Notes: generated from the sequence alone by a model not told the origin. Counted from the first letter of the stretch, positions 11,996 to 25,969 are shown. The stretch: 64,000 nt of DNA from Larimichthys crocea (GCF_000972845.2 NC_040019.1:9739868-9803867); one strand, 5' to 3'. Numbers and translations are program-made.

Positions 11996-14900
11996 AGCTA
12001 CCTTAATCACATTTCTGACCACTAGTAGCACTATAATGCAATGTTTTTGCATATGGGTCCACATGTGTTTGTAATGTGCAGGCCCTCAACAATGCAGATG
12101 CTCACGGTACACAGTCCTGCTAATAGATTCATGCTATTGCACTAATTGTTGGCTGTGGTAACGTGCCAAGAAATGTAGCAATAATCTGGATGAAAACAAT
12201 GCAGAAATGATTCAAAAATGTATTTCTCATGTTTGTTGTGTAGACATGTAGACTTCATGGACATATAGACACTACAAAACATTGTCACAAAATTCAGTGG
12301 ACCATGCTACATTTGACTACAGGTGTTTTACTCTCCTGATATCTAACTGATTCCACACCCTGTCAAGAAGGCTCCAACACCATTACAAACCAATATAATT
12401 TCCATGTCCACGTCAGGATTCACCAGTGTGCTATTAAAACATTTTCATCCTGAATGTTTTTCCCATCTTTATATCTTTCCTTTATATTTTTGAGCACTTG
12501 GCAACATGAATAGGTTTTTCATTAAGCCCTCCAATCATGTCTATCCAGTTCTGAGTGTGCCATGATAGTACCAGAGGTTAAGTAAGCTCCTGAACTAAGA
12601 TTATCAAGCAGTGCTCTTTTGTGTCTATCAGTCCATCTTTGGTGACTCTCCAGCTTTAGGTTATTATATTACCGAGCTCCCTTCACCTGATTAAGGTTTT
12701 ATCTCCAGCCACAGCTGTTCCAAAGATTATACACTATTCTGTGACATTATTTGAGCCATGGGATCCACGTCCCCCAGCTGCCAGAAAAAAACAACTACCA
12801 CCGTGTGTGTGTAGACTCTTACAGTAAATCAGGCTATAAGCTTTTAGCATGTGAATATGTGTGTGGCAATAAATTCAGAATAATATAGTGTGCAGTTTAA
12901 ATGTGTGAATAAAAATAGTTTCGTAGACTATGCTGTGTATACAAAGCTTTGTTCTTCTACATTTGTTGCCAGCCTTGTGTATTGAGGGTCTCTAAATCTC
13001 TGATGCCAGTGGTCAGCCCTGAGTCCCCATCTCTGAATCTAAAGGGCTTAAAGGCTCTGAAGCTATTTGTAATTATTCTAAAGGTTTATCTAGCATGATT
13101 TGGCTTGACATCTTCAATTAAACACAAGTCTTGGTGTATTCCATGGAGGCAACATGAAATTTGTTTACACTGTAAAGTCCCCCTCTCACGCAGCATATCT
13201 GCCTGTTATTTGAATGTCAAGCAGGTTGCTTGCAAGATTGTTGTCAGAAAAGCCTCACCTCTTGTGGAAACAATTTAGACACAGCAAAGAAAAAACATAA
13301 TACGAACTGAAATGAATGTCGAAAGGGTCCCCCAGAATTCATACATATCTTGGCGATGGTTACACACTTTGTAATTTGTCTTGTAAAAGGTGTGAATAAA
13401 AACAGGTAGCAGAAAGTTTCTACACTGGTGAAGAAACAAATAATAAAAATGTATATTTAGATGAAAATGACATGCACTTGGATCTGCCTGTTTGTATACA
13501 TTGCCAGTTGTGCCAGTTGTTACATTGCATGCATTATATGTGTACAAAATACTACATGCCTGTGCATTAATATCCATTTTAAGATGGATGTGTTGACTCA
13601 TAACTAGGCTGTAGCCATGCAGAAAAAGTTGCATGTCTGAGCCATGTACGTAAATTTTGCAAGGATTAGTAAAAAGCAGAGATATGTTGAAAATAGTGGG
13701 ACAATTCAGGCGTCCTGCTTCGCCAGCATCCTAAATTGCTGAGGCTGGGTGGATTTTGTTTGGAAGTACTGTACTCTGTGATGTCTGTCAGCACAAAAGA
13801 GTGAGTAAAACACTCCATTTTGCACCATTCCAAGAGGTGAGGTGAGGCCCAAGTTGCTCAAAGCAGAATCAGCTCATTATGGTGGGAGAGAGAGGTGATA
13901 TCCAAGATGGAATTGAGTTTGGTCCCTCTGCTACTCCCTCCAGGGTCCACACAGCCCCACAGACCTAACTTTTTTTTTAGCACTTTACAATCTTGTGTGC
14001 TTTCCATTACATCTTTGCCATCAGTGATGTATTCTACAATGGAGGAGTCTTGAGAAAAGCCAGAGTTCAGTCTGAGGTGTGTAAGGTGACTTGTCTCTTG
14101 GCTTGTCCTTATGTTATTTTGCACCATGCTGGAAAAAAAAGTAGTCCTGCTATCAGACAAACTGCCTTTGAGGTAGTCTGTAACTCTAGCAATCCAAGTT
14201 ACCTACATCGCTATAAGCTTGTCCCCAAACAAGCAGAAGCATGATGCTTTTAAAGAACTGGGCAAAGTTAAAGAAACTGATTCCCACCATGTGGAACAAG
14301 CCCTGTGAAGTAGTTACCTGCCTATCTGGGATTGTGTCCATGATTTTTTTATTTTTTTTTTTTTCGAAAATGAAGCTAGTCGAGGTTCAAATGTAGAGGT
14401 GGTGCTAGAAAATTCTCTCTTGGCTGGCAGCTTTGAAACCTTATCTGTCCAAAGCCTCAACACTTCCTGCCTCACCCAGTTGGCTTTGATGGATGAGGTA
14501 GAAAAATGCACGCCTCACATCTTGGAAAAAACAGGTTTGTTTTTCTAATGTGCCAAAATATTAAAAATTTAAATATCATTGGTAAAACTGTTGCATTGCT
14601 TACCCTCAACACTGTATGCTGATACAAAAAAAAAACACAAAAAAAAAACATGATATTAAATAGTTATTTTTGTCCAACATGGCCTACACCATGTTTTAAA
14701 TTAATTACCGAAGGTTTTAATTTTTTATAATTACTTGACATTGATTGGTTTTTCAGCTGAGATGTGGTGTGACGCCACCATCGCTAAGACCTCTAGGTGG
14801 TAGCAGAGGTCTACTCAGATCCTCTCACTTACATTACTGCTGATAGGAGCTTTACTGCACCACACTGAGAGTCACAGTGAAAAGGCTCCGTGGCCACAGA

Positions 14901-17509
14901 GAGCATCAACAGTAGTGCATAGACAAAGGGATGAAAGGCGTGAAGAAGAAAAAGAAAGTCGCAGAGGCCTTTGATTTAAGATATACAGTGGGCTAAGGTT
15001 TCTTTCTTTCAGCCTCTTTTCTTAGAGACTTTACCTCCTGGTATTCATTCTCTTTCACTCTCCCCTCTCTTGCCCTCTCTCATTGTTCTCACTTAGTCAC
15101 TGTGCAATGTTTTAGAAAGTCATGACGTTTTAATGACCTTATCGAAGAGGTGTGCATTGAAAGTGAGCATATGCACTTTTGCTGAGGCCATTTGGGGATA
15201 CACTACAGTGCAAAGTACTGGGTGTTCTGAAGGTGTGGCCTTCCTATCAGTATCACTTTTTAAAAATAGACTGTTGGCTTCCTGCTGGGCAGAAACCATT
15301 AAACAAATGACTTTTTAGCCCCAAGCTGACTTTGAAAAACATTTTGGGTTACAGTGTATACTATTAGTGCAAAGAACACAGTCACTTTGTTTTATCTTTC
15401 GTCTCTTCCCTCCTCTAGGCTGTACTTGTTTCTGGGTTAGCATTTGCATTAGGCTGCATTAGGCTGTTTGAGCACATGCCTGTTGTGTTCATGTGTTTTC
15501 TGTGACTGCTTCATTGGGGAAAGGTTTTCAAGGGTTATGCATGTGCATATTTGAAATTCCAAACCTCTAGGATTGTTATTTTTAACTGGATGCAAGAAAA
15601 GGTTTTTACTTTCTTGATCCACACTCAAAATGACACTAGCGCCGGAGAAAGAACTGCGGTTTGATATGGCTGCATGCATCAAAGACATGACGCTGCATTT
15701 ATATTGAACACTCCAGCTGACTAAAATCAAATATTAAAAGTAATAAGAGTCCACTGTCATATTTGACATGTAGAAGAAAGATGTTTTGTTTTTTTCCACC
15801 ACCCTCCTTCAAATACTTGTTTGGGTGGGAGCCCTCACTTATGTAAAGAGGAAGAGAAAACACAATGCAAACACATTTTCTTCTCATACATAATGCCTCC
15901 CTGCTTGTCAAGCCAAATTTGTGACTTGTTTCATCTGGAAAATATCACTGAATCCAAGTAATCAGGAGACTGACAGAATAAACACAACCAAATATATTTA
16001 TATAAGCGCTATGTGTTTCAAAGACTTTTCACGGCAGCAAACATTTTTCTTTTCCATCAAGAAATTTTGTATTGGTGAAAGGCAGCATCAGCACAAACAA
16101 ATACGCTGAAGCTTTAATGGATAATAAATGACACTGGATGTAATTGGTAGACAGGAAATACAGACCATATTGCCTCCACCGTAGCTCATATGCCTCCGAT
16201 TAAGGGAGGAAAAGGGAATGTAATGGGTCTAGACATGAAAACATTTGATATTCTCTTAGTTTTCAACATTAATAAAAAAAAAAATCTGTGCTATATTGCC
16301 ATTTGTACTAAGACCAGTGCTTGGAGCTGATGTTATACACAAACCCATTTATTATTATCATTATTTTCATTCTGAGAAGCAAATGAGCTTTGATTACATT
16401 TCAGTCCTACATTTTCATGGTGGAAAACCGAGAGAATTAGAGAGGCACCCTTAAAACTACAGGAAAAATGATTTAATGAGTTACTTATCGAAGCGTCTGA
16501 TGCTCACGTAGTCAGGCAACAATAGCACCTCCTGGTAAATTCATCAGAAATGTAATTCTCTTACTGTGAAAGACACACTGAGTTTCTGTGTTCTTGTGCC
16601 AGCAGCATTATGTGCAAGACCAGGTGATAATTCACGCTTCATAGGCCCTACAGCTTTTCCATTATGCTATGGGTTCAAAAAGTTCAGGGTGGCATATTGC
16701 AGTGCAAATTGCAGGCAAAAGCATGACAGAAGTGAGTGGAATCAATTACAGCGTGTATGACACACATCAAAAGAACGAGGAAGTAAGCTACCTTGATAAA
16801 AAGAAGTCACGTGACGGATGACAACTTGCATTCTTCGAAGACAAGCTGGAGGACGTTTATAACTTATTTCTCGCCCTTTCTTCACTGTAATCTTTCTAAG
16901 ACGAGATATACTGGTACAGTAGTCATGAGGTAAAAAAGAACTGGAAGCAAGTTAATTAAGTGTTACCTACAGCAGTGGGAAAAGGGTGTTAGTGTGACAA
17001 ACCCTTTTGAATAAATCCCTTGTGGTTACCATGTCTTGTTTCATGGATAAACACAATGATAGTGAGGGAATTCTTCCAAGTTAATGGTATGACGTCATAC
17101 TTCTTGGTAATTTAAATTCAGTTCAGCTGAATAATTCCACTCTATATGTTCATGTTCATGTACAACGAGCTATAAAATATGGCCATGCATGTTCTCAGCA
17201 TAATGTAATAGAAGACTGTGGTGATCCAGATCTGCTAATTTACTAATGATATAGTTAATACATTAACTCAATATGTTACGTTACTGGTAGTAGCGGAGTA
17301 GAATAGGATTTGAGACATGGCAGATATGAAAGGGTAACAGAACAGTGAGGTAATATACACAAAATTCAGTATTTGTACAGTTAATACATATTTTGAAAAA
17401 TGATAAACATAGCAAGAGCAGTACATTGGGACATGAATTTAGTTACTTCTTCTGCCACTAAAGACTAGTCTGCTAAGATCAGCATGCTAACAATCACAAT
17501 GCTAATGCT
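11996..17509. other. Non-coding, no recognised gene
   Basis: About 5.5 kb without a recognisable exon or full repeat. A few A- or T-runs (14.35 and 14.63 kb) are present. Just before MITE copy 2 (about 17470-17510), AGCATGCTAACAATCACAAT may be a scrap of the same repeat family as at 2.6 kb. The 119-codon frame at 13275-13634 has no family motif. Confidence 0.5.
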
Positions 17510-18013
17510 CTAAAGCACCAGTGTGTAGGATTTAGTGCCATCTAGTGGAGAGGATGCAGATTGCAACCAACTGAATACCGCTCCACTGACCCCTCCCTTT
17601 CCAAGTGTGTAGAAGAGAACCCATGGTGGCCTTTAGGTAACGTAAAGACCCTCTCTAGAGCCAGTGTTTGGTCTGTTCTGGGCTACTGTAGAAACATGGT
17701 CAATGCACAACAACAATTCTTAGTGTCACTAGGCAAGGCAAGGCAAGTTTATTTGTATAGCACAATTCGTACACAAGGCAATTCATAGTGCTTTACAGAG
17801 GCAAGCAAAAACATTTGACATTAAGACAAGCAATAGCAATAGAAATAAAAAATTAAAAAGAGAAGAAAATTTAATTAAAAACATCAGAATGTCATTTAAA
17901 ATCATTAAAATAGCAAATTTGAAAACAATTTAAAACAATAAACGAATCACTAATAAAAACAGTTTTTATTATTATATTCCATGTTTTCCAATAGATCCCC
18001 CTAAATCCTAAAA
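17510..18013 (+). mobile_element. TTAA-type MITE, copy 2, interrupted by a nested insertion
   Basis: The left part (17511-17730) carries CACCAGTGTGTAGGATTTAG, TGCCATCTAGTGG, GAGCCAGTGTTTGGTCTG and GGGCTACTGTAGAAACATGG. The right part (about 17958-18013) has ATTATATTCCATGTTTTCCA, ATAGATCCCCCTAAATCC and then degenerates. Between them lies a separate retroposon-like repeat. This is the best preserved left half of the three copies in the window. Confidence 0.8.
17731..17958 (+). repeat. Retroposon-like repeat nested in MITE copy 2
   Basis: It begins AGGCAAGGCAAGGCAAGTTT, then ATTTGTATAGCACAATTCG, CAAGGCAATTCATAGTGCTT and TACAGAGGC, and runs out into A-rich sequence. I recognise this as a very common teleost interspersed repeat that usually ends LINE or SINE copies, but I cannot name the family. 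It splits the surrounding MITE, so it is the younger insertion. Confidence 0.65.
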
Positions 18014-21000
18014 ATCTGCTGACTGCAGATGTCGTGACCTGTATGGGAGCACCCTCAGTTATAATTCTCCACTCATAATGCAGATTTCTCTTTAATTAGC
18101 CAGTATCTGACTCATTGATTCTCTTACTGTATTTCCAATGCTTTCATGACCACACAGGCTTCTTTTGCTCTATAAAAGAAGAGGGTAAGCCACTTAGCCT
18201 CACTTAAGCCTAAAAATTAATGTTTCATACTTTATGCTATGACAAAATTTCATTTGTGTGATGGGGACTTTATTAAGTTAACAGCCATAGAGGGGAATAT
18301 TAGCTTATAGATCACATTAAATCAAATTGTAGGCTGCATCTTACAGTATCTAAATGAACTGCATATTAATTGCATTTAGATTAGACTGAGTTAGGAGGCA
18401 ATAGTGGCCTTAATTAGAGTTAACAGTGGTATTTAAGTAATCTTCTTAAAATTACAATGACAGGTTTCAGTAAGTGGTCTCCCTGCGATATCTGAAGATG
18501 TCTGGAATCAGTTCTCCGTCAACAAGAGATGTCTAAAACACAAGACTTCTACCTAACTTTTATCACATTGTTTCTTTTGCTGTAAGAGCTGCCCAGCTGG
18601 CTGAAGGGAACAGAGTGCATCTGGTGTATCGAGACACATAACTCTTCAGTAAAAAAAAAAATCCTAGAGGAAAGAATAAAGACTCTCCTGCTGCGAGAAC
18701 AGTAGTAACTTTACCAACAAAACCTACTTTCTGACAGCTTCTCGTCAACAAGGGGGCACACACACTTTTGCTGGATTCTAACCAACCAGCTGCCAGTTGT
18801 TGGATGTAACTTCACTTACTTTCCAACAACACGTGCAACGTACTTTGAAAAACCATTCAAGGGAAGGTTTTCGGCTGTCTTTGTTTCTCAGAGACAAAAT
18901 TGACGCTATTGCAATATTTTTTATTTTTTTACTTTCTGGATGATGTTGCTGCTTTGCCCTATCCGAAGTTAACTCAGACGTAGACATAATATTTTCAGTA
19001 ACACAACTGAAAGAGATGGTATTAGAAGCATGAATCTGGTTACTCTGCCACAACATGCAGCTACAGTGAGAGCCTCTGATGGGTAGCGTGCCTTTAGTGC
19101 TGGTGTGTCAATTTGAACAGAGGTATGCTCAGCTGCTGAAGGAATGTGGACCATGTAGTTTCAAGTATGATCTGGTGATGTGGGTGGAAAGGGTGCTGAA
19201 AATCGTAGCTTAGGGCTTATTTGCTGTCTTGAAAGCGTCTCATGGGATCACGCACAGCTACAGTGGCTGGCTCAGCACCAACCTGTTGCCCGTATTGAGA
19301 CTTTCAACATTTGCCTGATTGCAGCTAATGTAAACTTAGTATCCCTCCAGGGTATTGACAGAAAATGCATGCACGTAAGATGCACAAACAGTATGCTGCT
19401 GCTGCACAATAGTGGCGTTATTATCTGTGTTACAGGAGAGCATGGCTGAGCGGGGCAGTGTGGTGTGACAGCACATTGCATATGTAGGCTTAAAGGGCAC
19501 TTTCACATATGAGGGTACGAGCTGCACTAATGCTTCAATGCCACGTGACTCTAAGGTGTGCATATACCTGCCTACAAACAACGCGGCGTCCTCTCACAAG
19601 ATATATGATGATAGTTGTCAGTTTCACCTCTGCCTACTGTGCTCTTGCAAATCACCAGTTCACCTTACTGCCTAATGATGCGACCGAATAACGGATGACA
19701 TGTGCAAACAAATATCACAGCCAGAACAACAGCTGATGAGCGCTGCAGAGGAGGATGAATAATGGTGATCTAAGATAAAGGTGTAATACTTAAATGAGGA
19801 TGAGTCTGTTTTATAAAAAGAAACAAATATACAGTACAGTAGGACTGATGCCGGTGCCACAAAATTGGATGGTTTGACTTTTTATATAGTTATCCAATAG
19901 AATGTCCATAAAGAAAGTAAATGGTCAAAATGACAGCTGACTTTGTCCTTGTCTACTGCTGTGTTGACACACACAAATCCATCAGTCCAGGAAAGAAGTG
20001 TTAGTGTCCAGTGTGCAGACAAAGAATACAGATGGACAGAGAGAGGAGAGAGCTCTGTGTTTTGTTTTTTTTCCTCTTTGCATGCCTGGATGTTTCCTGC
20101 TGACATTTATGAAGTAACATCAACACCTGCTGGTCTGCTGCGTTCACTACATTCCTCCACTCAGTGAACAACACAACAAAGTCACGTTTCTTTAAAACAA
20201 AAAGGTGCATCACTTAGAAAAGCAATAGAAACTTTCTCGTAATGACTTGCATTTGTACAGTAGTATGGTTGTTGCAGAGTAGGTGTAAGGGTCAAAAATA
20301 TGTGTGGAAGAAGAAGAATAATGAAACAACTCGAAGTGCAGTAAGACATTTCTGATAATAAATAAAGTAAACAGTTTGTGCTTGCTGGCGCAGCGAATAC
20401 TTGTATGGGTGAGGGGGTAAAAGTTTCTTCAGAGAATTAAATGCAGCAAACTGGCATTTCTGTTTTAGATGCAAAGAAAACTTTAAGAAGAAGTTACATA
20501 TATTAGAGATACTACAACTGGTGTTCTCAGTTGAAGAGTTAGCAAAATGAGATCACACACTGAATCTCCCCCCCAAAAAATAACAAAGTAAAATAAATTA
20601 ATAAATTATAACTACTACATGCAGCATTAAAAATCACAAAAATAACACCAAAAAATTACATTTATCTCACCGGCCAGCATTTTAATACTGAGCTTAGAGT
20701 CATGTATTAGTGCTTGGTTCTCTTTGGCATTTTGCTGACCCAAGCACTCTTGGCGATATGCTTATTTACTGAAAGGAGCAAAGCTGTTGTAAATAAATAA
20801 ATTCCATGGTTCCAACCCTTTGCCTTAAAGTTCAAAGTTAATTGAGTATTTGGTGACTGTAGTGTTGATAAAATTAAGTTTGTGCATAAAATTCACTATT
20901 CAGCATAAAATATTTAACACACGTATGAAGGGACTATGTTTAATAATACTTTCAGTGTAGGGGATTAGACCAGCTGCCCATGCATATTTTACTGTAGCCC

Positions 21001-21964
21001 AACACTTCTCCAGTCTACAGTTAAAAGAGGTTGTTGTCACAATATTGCTTACCTGTCAAAAAAAAAATCTTTGCTGCCTATTGCTGTTCTGCATTGTTTT
21101 TAATGTCTGGAGAGTAGTGCCCCTTGATTAGTCAGTTTTTTTAAAGAAATGTGCTGATTTTTTACCTCCTTTTACTGTAAGTTATGTGCTGATTAACACT
21201 GCTGTGTTTCTCCACTTTAACCTTTTCATGTCATGCCACTCTATGTCTATCAGAGCACATTTTGCTCACTATGTTTTACTTACTGAATAAAATGAGTATG
21301 ATTCTGCATTTGAAATATTTTGTTGTATAAGTGTCCTGGATGTTTTAGAAAACAGTGGGCTCGGTTCCAAATTACCCACTGGGCATGGAGCGACAAAACA
21401 AGCTGTGCTCTAGAGAGAGCTTGTAATAGATTGCAGTGATTCCCCTTGGACATGCTGTTGAGCAGGTGGTGCCTTAGCTGGTGCAACACACGGCAATGAA
21501 TTTACCATTTCCTACCCCACCAACTGACTATAAATCATACAGTCTGAAAACACATTTTTAATAACCAGAGAGGCAATTAAATAAATTCAGATGAGAGTCA
21601 GAGATAACTCACTTTGCAGGTTATTTTTCTCATTAACCTAACACACACACATGCATAAGCAAACCAAGACACACGCATGAATTTAAGCTTACATTTGAAT
21701 AGTATATTGAATAATGCAATTTAACGGATATGACCGACTGATTCAATATATTACAGTCCACTGTGGTATAAGTGAAAATAATAATAAAAACAATACTGAC
21801 GAGTTGAATGTTAAACAGTTTCAAAACATACATTCAAGGGAGAAAGTTTTATATCAGTCCTGACAGCCAAGTTTTGTGGTCACAACAAATGATGATGCAG
21901 CTATAAACTCCATTACTACCTGTCTATTTGCAATCAATAAAAAGAGGAGCAATCATTTTTTAGT
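18014..21964. other. Non-coding, no recognised gene
   Basis: AT-rich single-copy-looking sequence. Many short overlapping frames on both strands at 18.6-20.2 kb reflect slightly fewer stops there, not coding sequence. No repeat family recognised. Confidence 0.5.
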
Positions 21965-22002
21965 TAAACATGGACAAAACAGGACTTCTGCAAGTGTGCT
22001 CT

Positions 22003-22004
<2 letters not shown>

Positions 22005-22054
<50 letters not shown>

Positions 22055-22057
22055 AAA
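22005..22057 (+). repeat. (GAAA)n microsatellite inside a LINE reading frame
   Basis: About 13 near-perfect GAAA units. The tract follows directly on the LINE codons for LQVCSKKE, so it appears to have grown from an A/G-rich stretch of the old coding sequence. Confidence 0.95.
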
Positions 22058-22831
22058 GTTAATTATCTGGGGAAATTGACTCCCTAGATTAAATCTGAGG
22101 TTACAAGTCTTGGTGTCACCCAAGATTCAAATCTAAGATTCCACATTAACAAGGTGACAAAAACTTAATTTTTCATACTAAGACACAAAGAAAGTACGAC
22201 CTTTTTGAATCCAAAAACCTCAGCTCATTCAAAACTCTGCAGCTCGTCTAGAAACCAAAACCGAGAGGAGAGGACACATTAGTCCAATTTTAGCAGCTGC
22301 TCTGCACAGGCTTCCCGTAACATTTAGAATTGATTTTAAGGTCCTACTCCGTATACACAAAGCCCTTAATGGGCCAGGACCAAGCTACATTGCCAACTCC
22401 CTTGTCAACTACTTGCCTTCAAGAACACAGCGATCATCGCTGCTGGTTTATTGGAGATTCCCAGAAATAGCCAAAAGAAGATCGGGGAAGCTGCCCTTGT
22501 CAATTATACCCCAAAGCTGTGGAACACACCACCTATATCAGGGAAACCAGCCCGCTGAATATTTTTTAAAGAAAGCTATGACTTGATACAGGGCTGGAAG
22601 TCTTTATGAACTTTGCTTCACACTTATACTTCTTAACTTAAATGCTGTATTTCACTTTATCATTAGTCTATTTTTTTTACTCTATTGTCATTATTCAGTA
22701 GTTTTTTTTTATATTTCTCATCTTATGTTTTGACTTTATATCCTTATTTTCTTTATTTTTACTGTTATTATAAAATGGTTTTATTCTCCATCTTATTCAT
22801 TAAAGAACTCTTTTCCTATATTTATTCTCAT

Positions 22832-22833
22832 TA

Positions 22834-22865
<32 letters not shown>
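22832..22865. repeat. (TA)n then poly(T), in the LINE 3' region
   Basis: About nine TA units followed by 16 T, in the T-rich 3' section of the plus-strand LINE. Confidence 0.9.
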
Positions 22866-23612
22866 ACTTTTGACTTGTCTTACGTTTGACACTAATTATT
22901 ATTATTATACTCTATAATATTATTCTGTTCATTAAATCTTTTTAATGTGAAGCACTACAGTGGAGTGAAAAAATGTGTATGTATGTATGCAAGATAGAAA
23001 ATAGTCTACTGATTAAGTTTACTGGTGAGACATTTTCAAAATACTAATATTCATTAAAGACATAAGTGGTAAACATGTTGAGTTACAACATTTTATTCTA
23101 TTTGTAATAAAATAAAACAATGCACAACACAGTCAGAATTAACAGGGCACTGATAAAGTAGCCGATGCTCAATGTTGTCTACAATACAAAAAGCCTCCTC
23201 CCAACAGTCCAGTTGATAAAAATCACTTATTTCTGCCGTGCTAAAACTGCCTACAGCAAGGGCCACTTGTCCATGACTGGTTGTTATCCTTTTTCTGTAA
23301 AGTCACACCCTCACAGGTGGTTAATCCCTGTGGAACTTAGACGCTTGCCTGTAATGGTCATATTTTCCCAGCTTCTGTGACAGTGAGGCATGAAAGCCAT
23401 TAGCTGTGAATGAGGCAAACCTGATATTACTTACTTGCTATTACTTGAGGGATAAAAAGGAAAAAAGAAATAGCCATTTTCTTTCATAATTTAGAAACTT
23501 TTATATAAACCACTGCTTTAGTGTTTTTCTGGGAGCTAATAGAAGCAAAAGCCGAAAATCACAAAGATAAATAAGCTTAAGATAAAGAAATGCACCATCT
23601 ACTGTACATTTA

Positions 23613-23613
<1 letters not shown>

Positions 23614-23646
<33 letters not shown>

Positions 23647-23680
23647 TGATTAATATATATATGTGCTGATTAATCAGCAC
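23614..23680. repeat. (TA)n microsatellite with adjacent perfect palindrome
   Basis: About 15 TA units at 23614-23644, then two copies of GCTGATTAAT separated by a TA-rich spacer. The second forms a perfect 18-base palindrome, GTGCTGATTAATCAGCAC, at 23663-23680. Confidence 0.9.
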
Positions 23681-24118
23681 AGTTGGATACTGGTGTTTTC
23701 CACTACTGTTGTTGCCAATCTATTGTTTGTCAAAGACAAAAACATTGATGGAGAAGTGCCATCAGTTTCACCATACTGTAATGTATGTATTATGACTATT
23801 TGTTCTTTGTCTAGAGTTCTTTTATTTCTATCAGGGGACTTCACTGCACAAACACTGTTTTTTCAGCCCAGAGATGTGGGTTCGTCTTGGATGGTATCCA
23901 CTGTAATTAGTTCCTCAACAGTGCCGGTGCATCCTCGGGCTTAATGGGCAACAATCAATGCCAACACAAACAGTGTATATTTCCCTCAGTGTTGCTACAA
24001 CTTTGTGTTAGATTATTGAATCTTAAACTTTGAATTTTGTCTTCCTGCGGTTCTGTATGTCTATAAAAATATAACAATTTAGGTTTGTTTTACTGTAACC
24101 ACACAGCCACTATTCAGT

Positions 24119-24120
<2 letters not shown>

Positions 24121-24182
<62 letters not shown>
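24121..24182. repeat. (CA)31 microsatellite
   Basis: Sixty-two bases of uninterrupted CA, the longest perfect dinucleotide run in the window. It is likely to be polymorphic and able to adopt Z-DNA. Confidence 0.98.
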
Positions 24183-24186
<4 letters not shown>

Positions 24187-25969
24187 AGATGTCAGAGTAG
24201 AAGATGATATATGCAAACACTATTGCTATCTCTGTCTCTCAACCTGCTGTCAGGGGTTAGACATATAATTGTGTTTATGGCACAGCACATCTACACAGAA
24301 ATATTCCACCTACACATACTTTGAAAATCTCATTTATTTTCTACGGCCATCTGCAAGTACTCCACAATGAACCTTGTGAACTGAATGAATCATTCTGTGT
24401 TTGCAGGCTGCAGCACAAAACCGTTCCTCTGAATCACATAAGTCTTTCAAATTGAAAACGTTTTTAGTTACAAGCCTCTTCTCAATGTTCAAATGTGTAC
24501 ATGTCCAGTAGGTGCATTTCTATAGGATGAATTAAAGCACAGATAACAATTTAAAGAATAATTCTATTAATACATTTTCAAATATCAGTATTTTGAAATT
24601 ATCAATAGAAATGTGACTGTTAAAAGAAGGGCATATATTTGAAGTCTCCATATAATATGAACAGTATCGCTCTATAGCCCTGTGCCAGCCTCGTCCAAAA
24701 CAGCTGAGGTTGCTGAGACCATATACAAACCACCAAAACAACATAAATTACTTTGAACAGCTTGTGCCACATGATTCAATTGTGTTCTAGCAAAATCAAT
24801 CCACAGTGGGCAAATAATTAATGATGCTGAACATGTTTTTTTATGGACGTTACAGAACCAGCATTCATTTTATTGCTTTAGAATGGCTATAAAAAAAACA
24901 ACAACAAAAAAACACAGAAATGTAATTGTTCTCCACAACGACTTGTGAAGATTAGATTGGCCTCACATAAACTGGTGGAATCTGGATAAAACTTGGAGAC
25001 ATGATGCAACTAACAAGTGTGTTTTGGCCTTTTTCTCTGTCCCAGTGGTGGGCTTTATTATCACAGGTCAAAACAAAAAGACCTTCTGACCAGCTCAGAC
25101 AGAAAATTGTATTCATGGAGAGTTCCATGGGAAACATGTGGGCTGATGCCTAGTTTGATTAATGGTCCTGCTCACGTACCTCAAGTGATTTTGAATAGGT
25201 CATAGATGGATATCTTGGAATACTTGAATCTTCTGATCAAAATGCAAATGCTGTTGTTGGCTAACAACACAATTTGCTCCTTTGGTACTTTAAAGTTGAT
25301 AATGTTATGCCGAGTCAAGATTGTTGTCTGACTTACAATTTGTCCTCCCTGTACGACTAATTTGAATAGAGAATTCACTTGTCTTTTCAACAAATGCCCA
25401 AAAAACAACATATGTTTATGCCTTAGGAATGACTCTTGTCGATTGGAAACAAAGGAGGGACAAGTGTTGGTTCCAGCCACCTGTTTTTATGCACATTTTC
25501 AATTTGCACATAAAAAAGCCTGAATAATACATGAAACAAACTTAAATGCCACATTTCCATCATGTTTTCTACAGTGTTTGACTACAGCTCGTTTAATGTC
25601 AGGTCTTCTTCTGCAATTAGTTAATAGCACTCGACTGGAGAATTAGCACCACCAAATGTTTGTCTCGCTGAACTAACTTCTAATATTTGCATAAGGGTAG
25701 TGGATGGAAATCGTGCACTGGTTTGTTTTTCTTTTGTTGATTTTCTAGGGAGTTAAAATCTGCACTATGTTTTGGTGGAAACCTGCCTACAGAGGCATAG
25801 AATCCACAGAAGGTTGTTCAGTTACAAATCTTAGAATTTTAAATTAGTATACCACTGTTTGCTTCCAATTGCTTACTAACTGCAATTGTTGGTTTCATTT
25901 AGTCATAATCACTAACCTTAACCATAGTAGCAACTAAAATCTACTTGTACATACAATTGTACATGCTAT

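Larger units (their letters stand above)
21965..22965 (+). mobile_element. Plus-strand L2-like LINE 3' end
   Basis: The frame begins NMDKTGLLQVCS, matching the family NxDKTEVLVIG segment, then is interrupted by a (GAAA)n tract. It resumes as VTSLGVTQDSNLRFHINKVTK. Further on comes LIQNSAARLETKTERRGHIS followed by a form of PVLxSLHWLPV and FRIDFKVLLRIHKALNGPGP. The C-terminal section shows an INSLV-like segment, NYLPS and PQSCGTHHLY with frame shifts. After about 22600 the sequence is T-rich and ends near 22965 with GTGAAGCACT, typical of the 3' end of this LINE group. It is decayed and non-functional. It belongs to the same broad group as the minus-strand LINE at 26-27.5 kb. Confidence 0.8.
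22966..25969. other. Non-coding, microsatellites only
   Basis: Contains the (TA)n/palindrome cluster at 23.6 kb and the (CA)31 run at 24.1 kb. No exon or transposon recognised. Confidence 0.55.

Noticed and set aside
22685..22873. 62-codon plus-strand frame rich in Phe, Tyr and Ile
   Set aside because: It lies in the T-rich LINE 3' region and a (TA)n/poly(T) tract; composition artefact, not a membrane protein.
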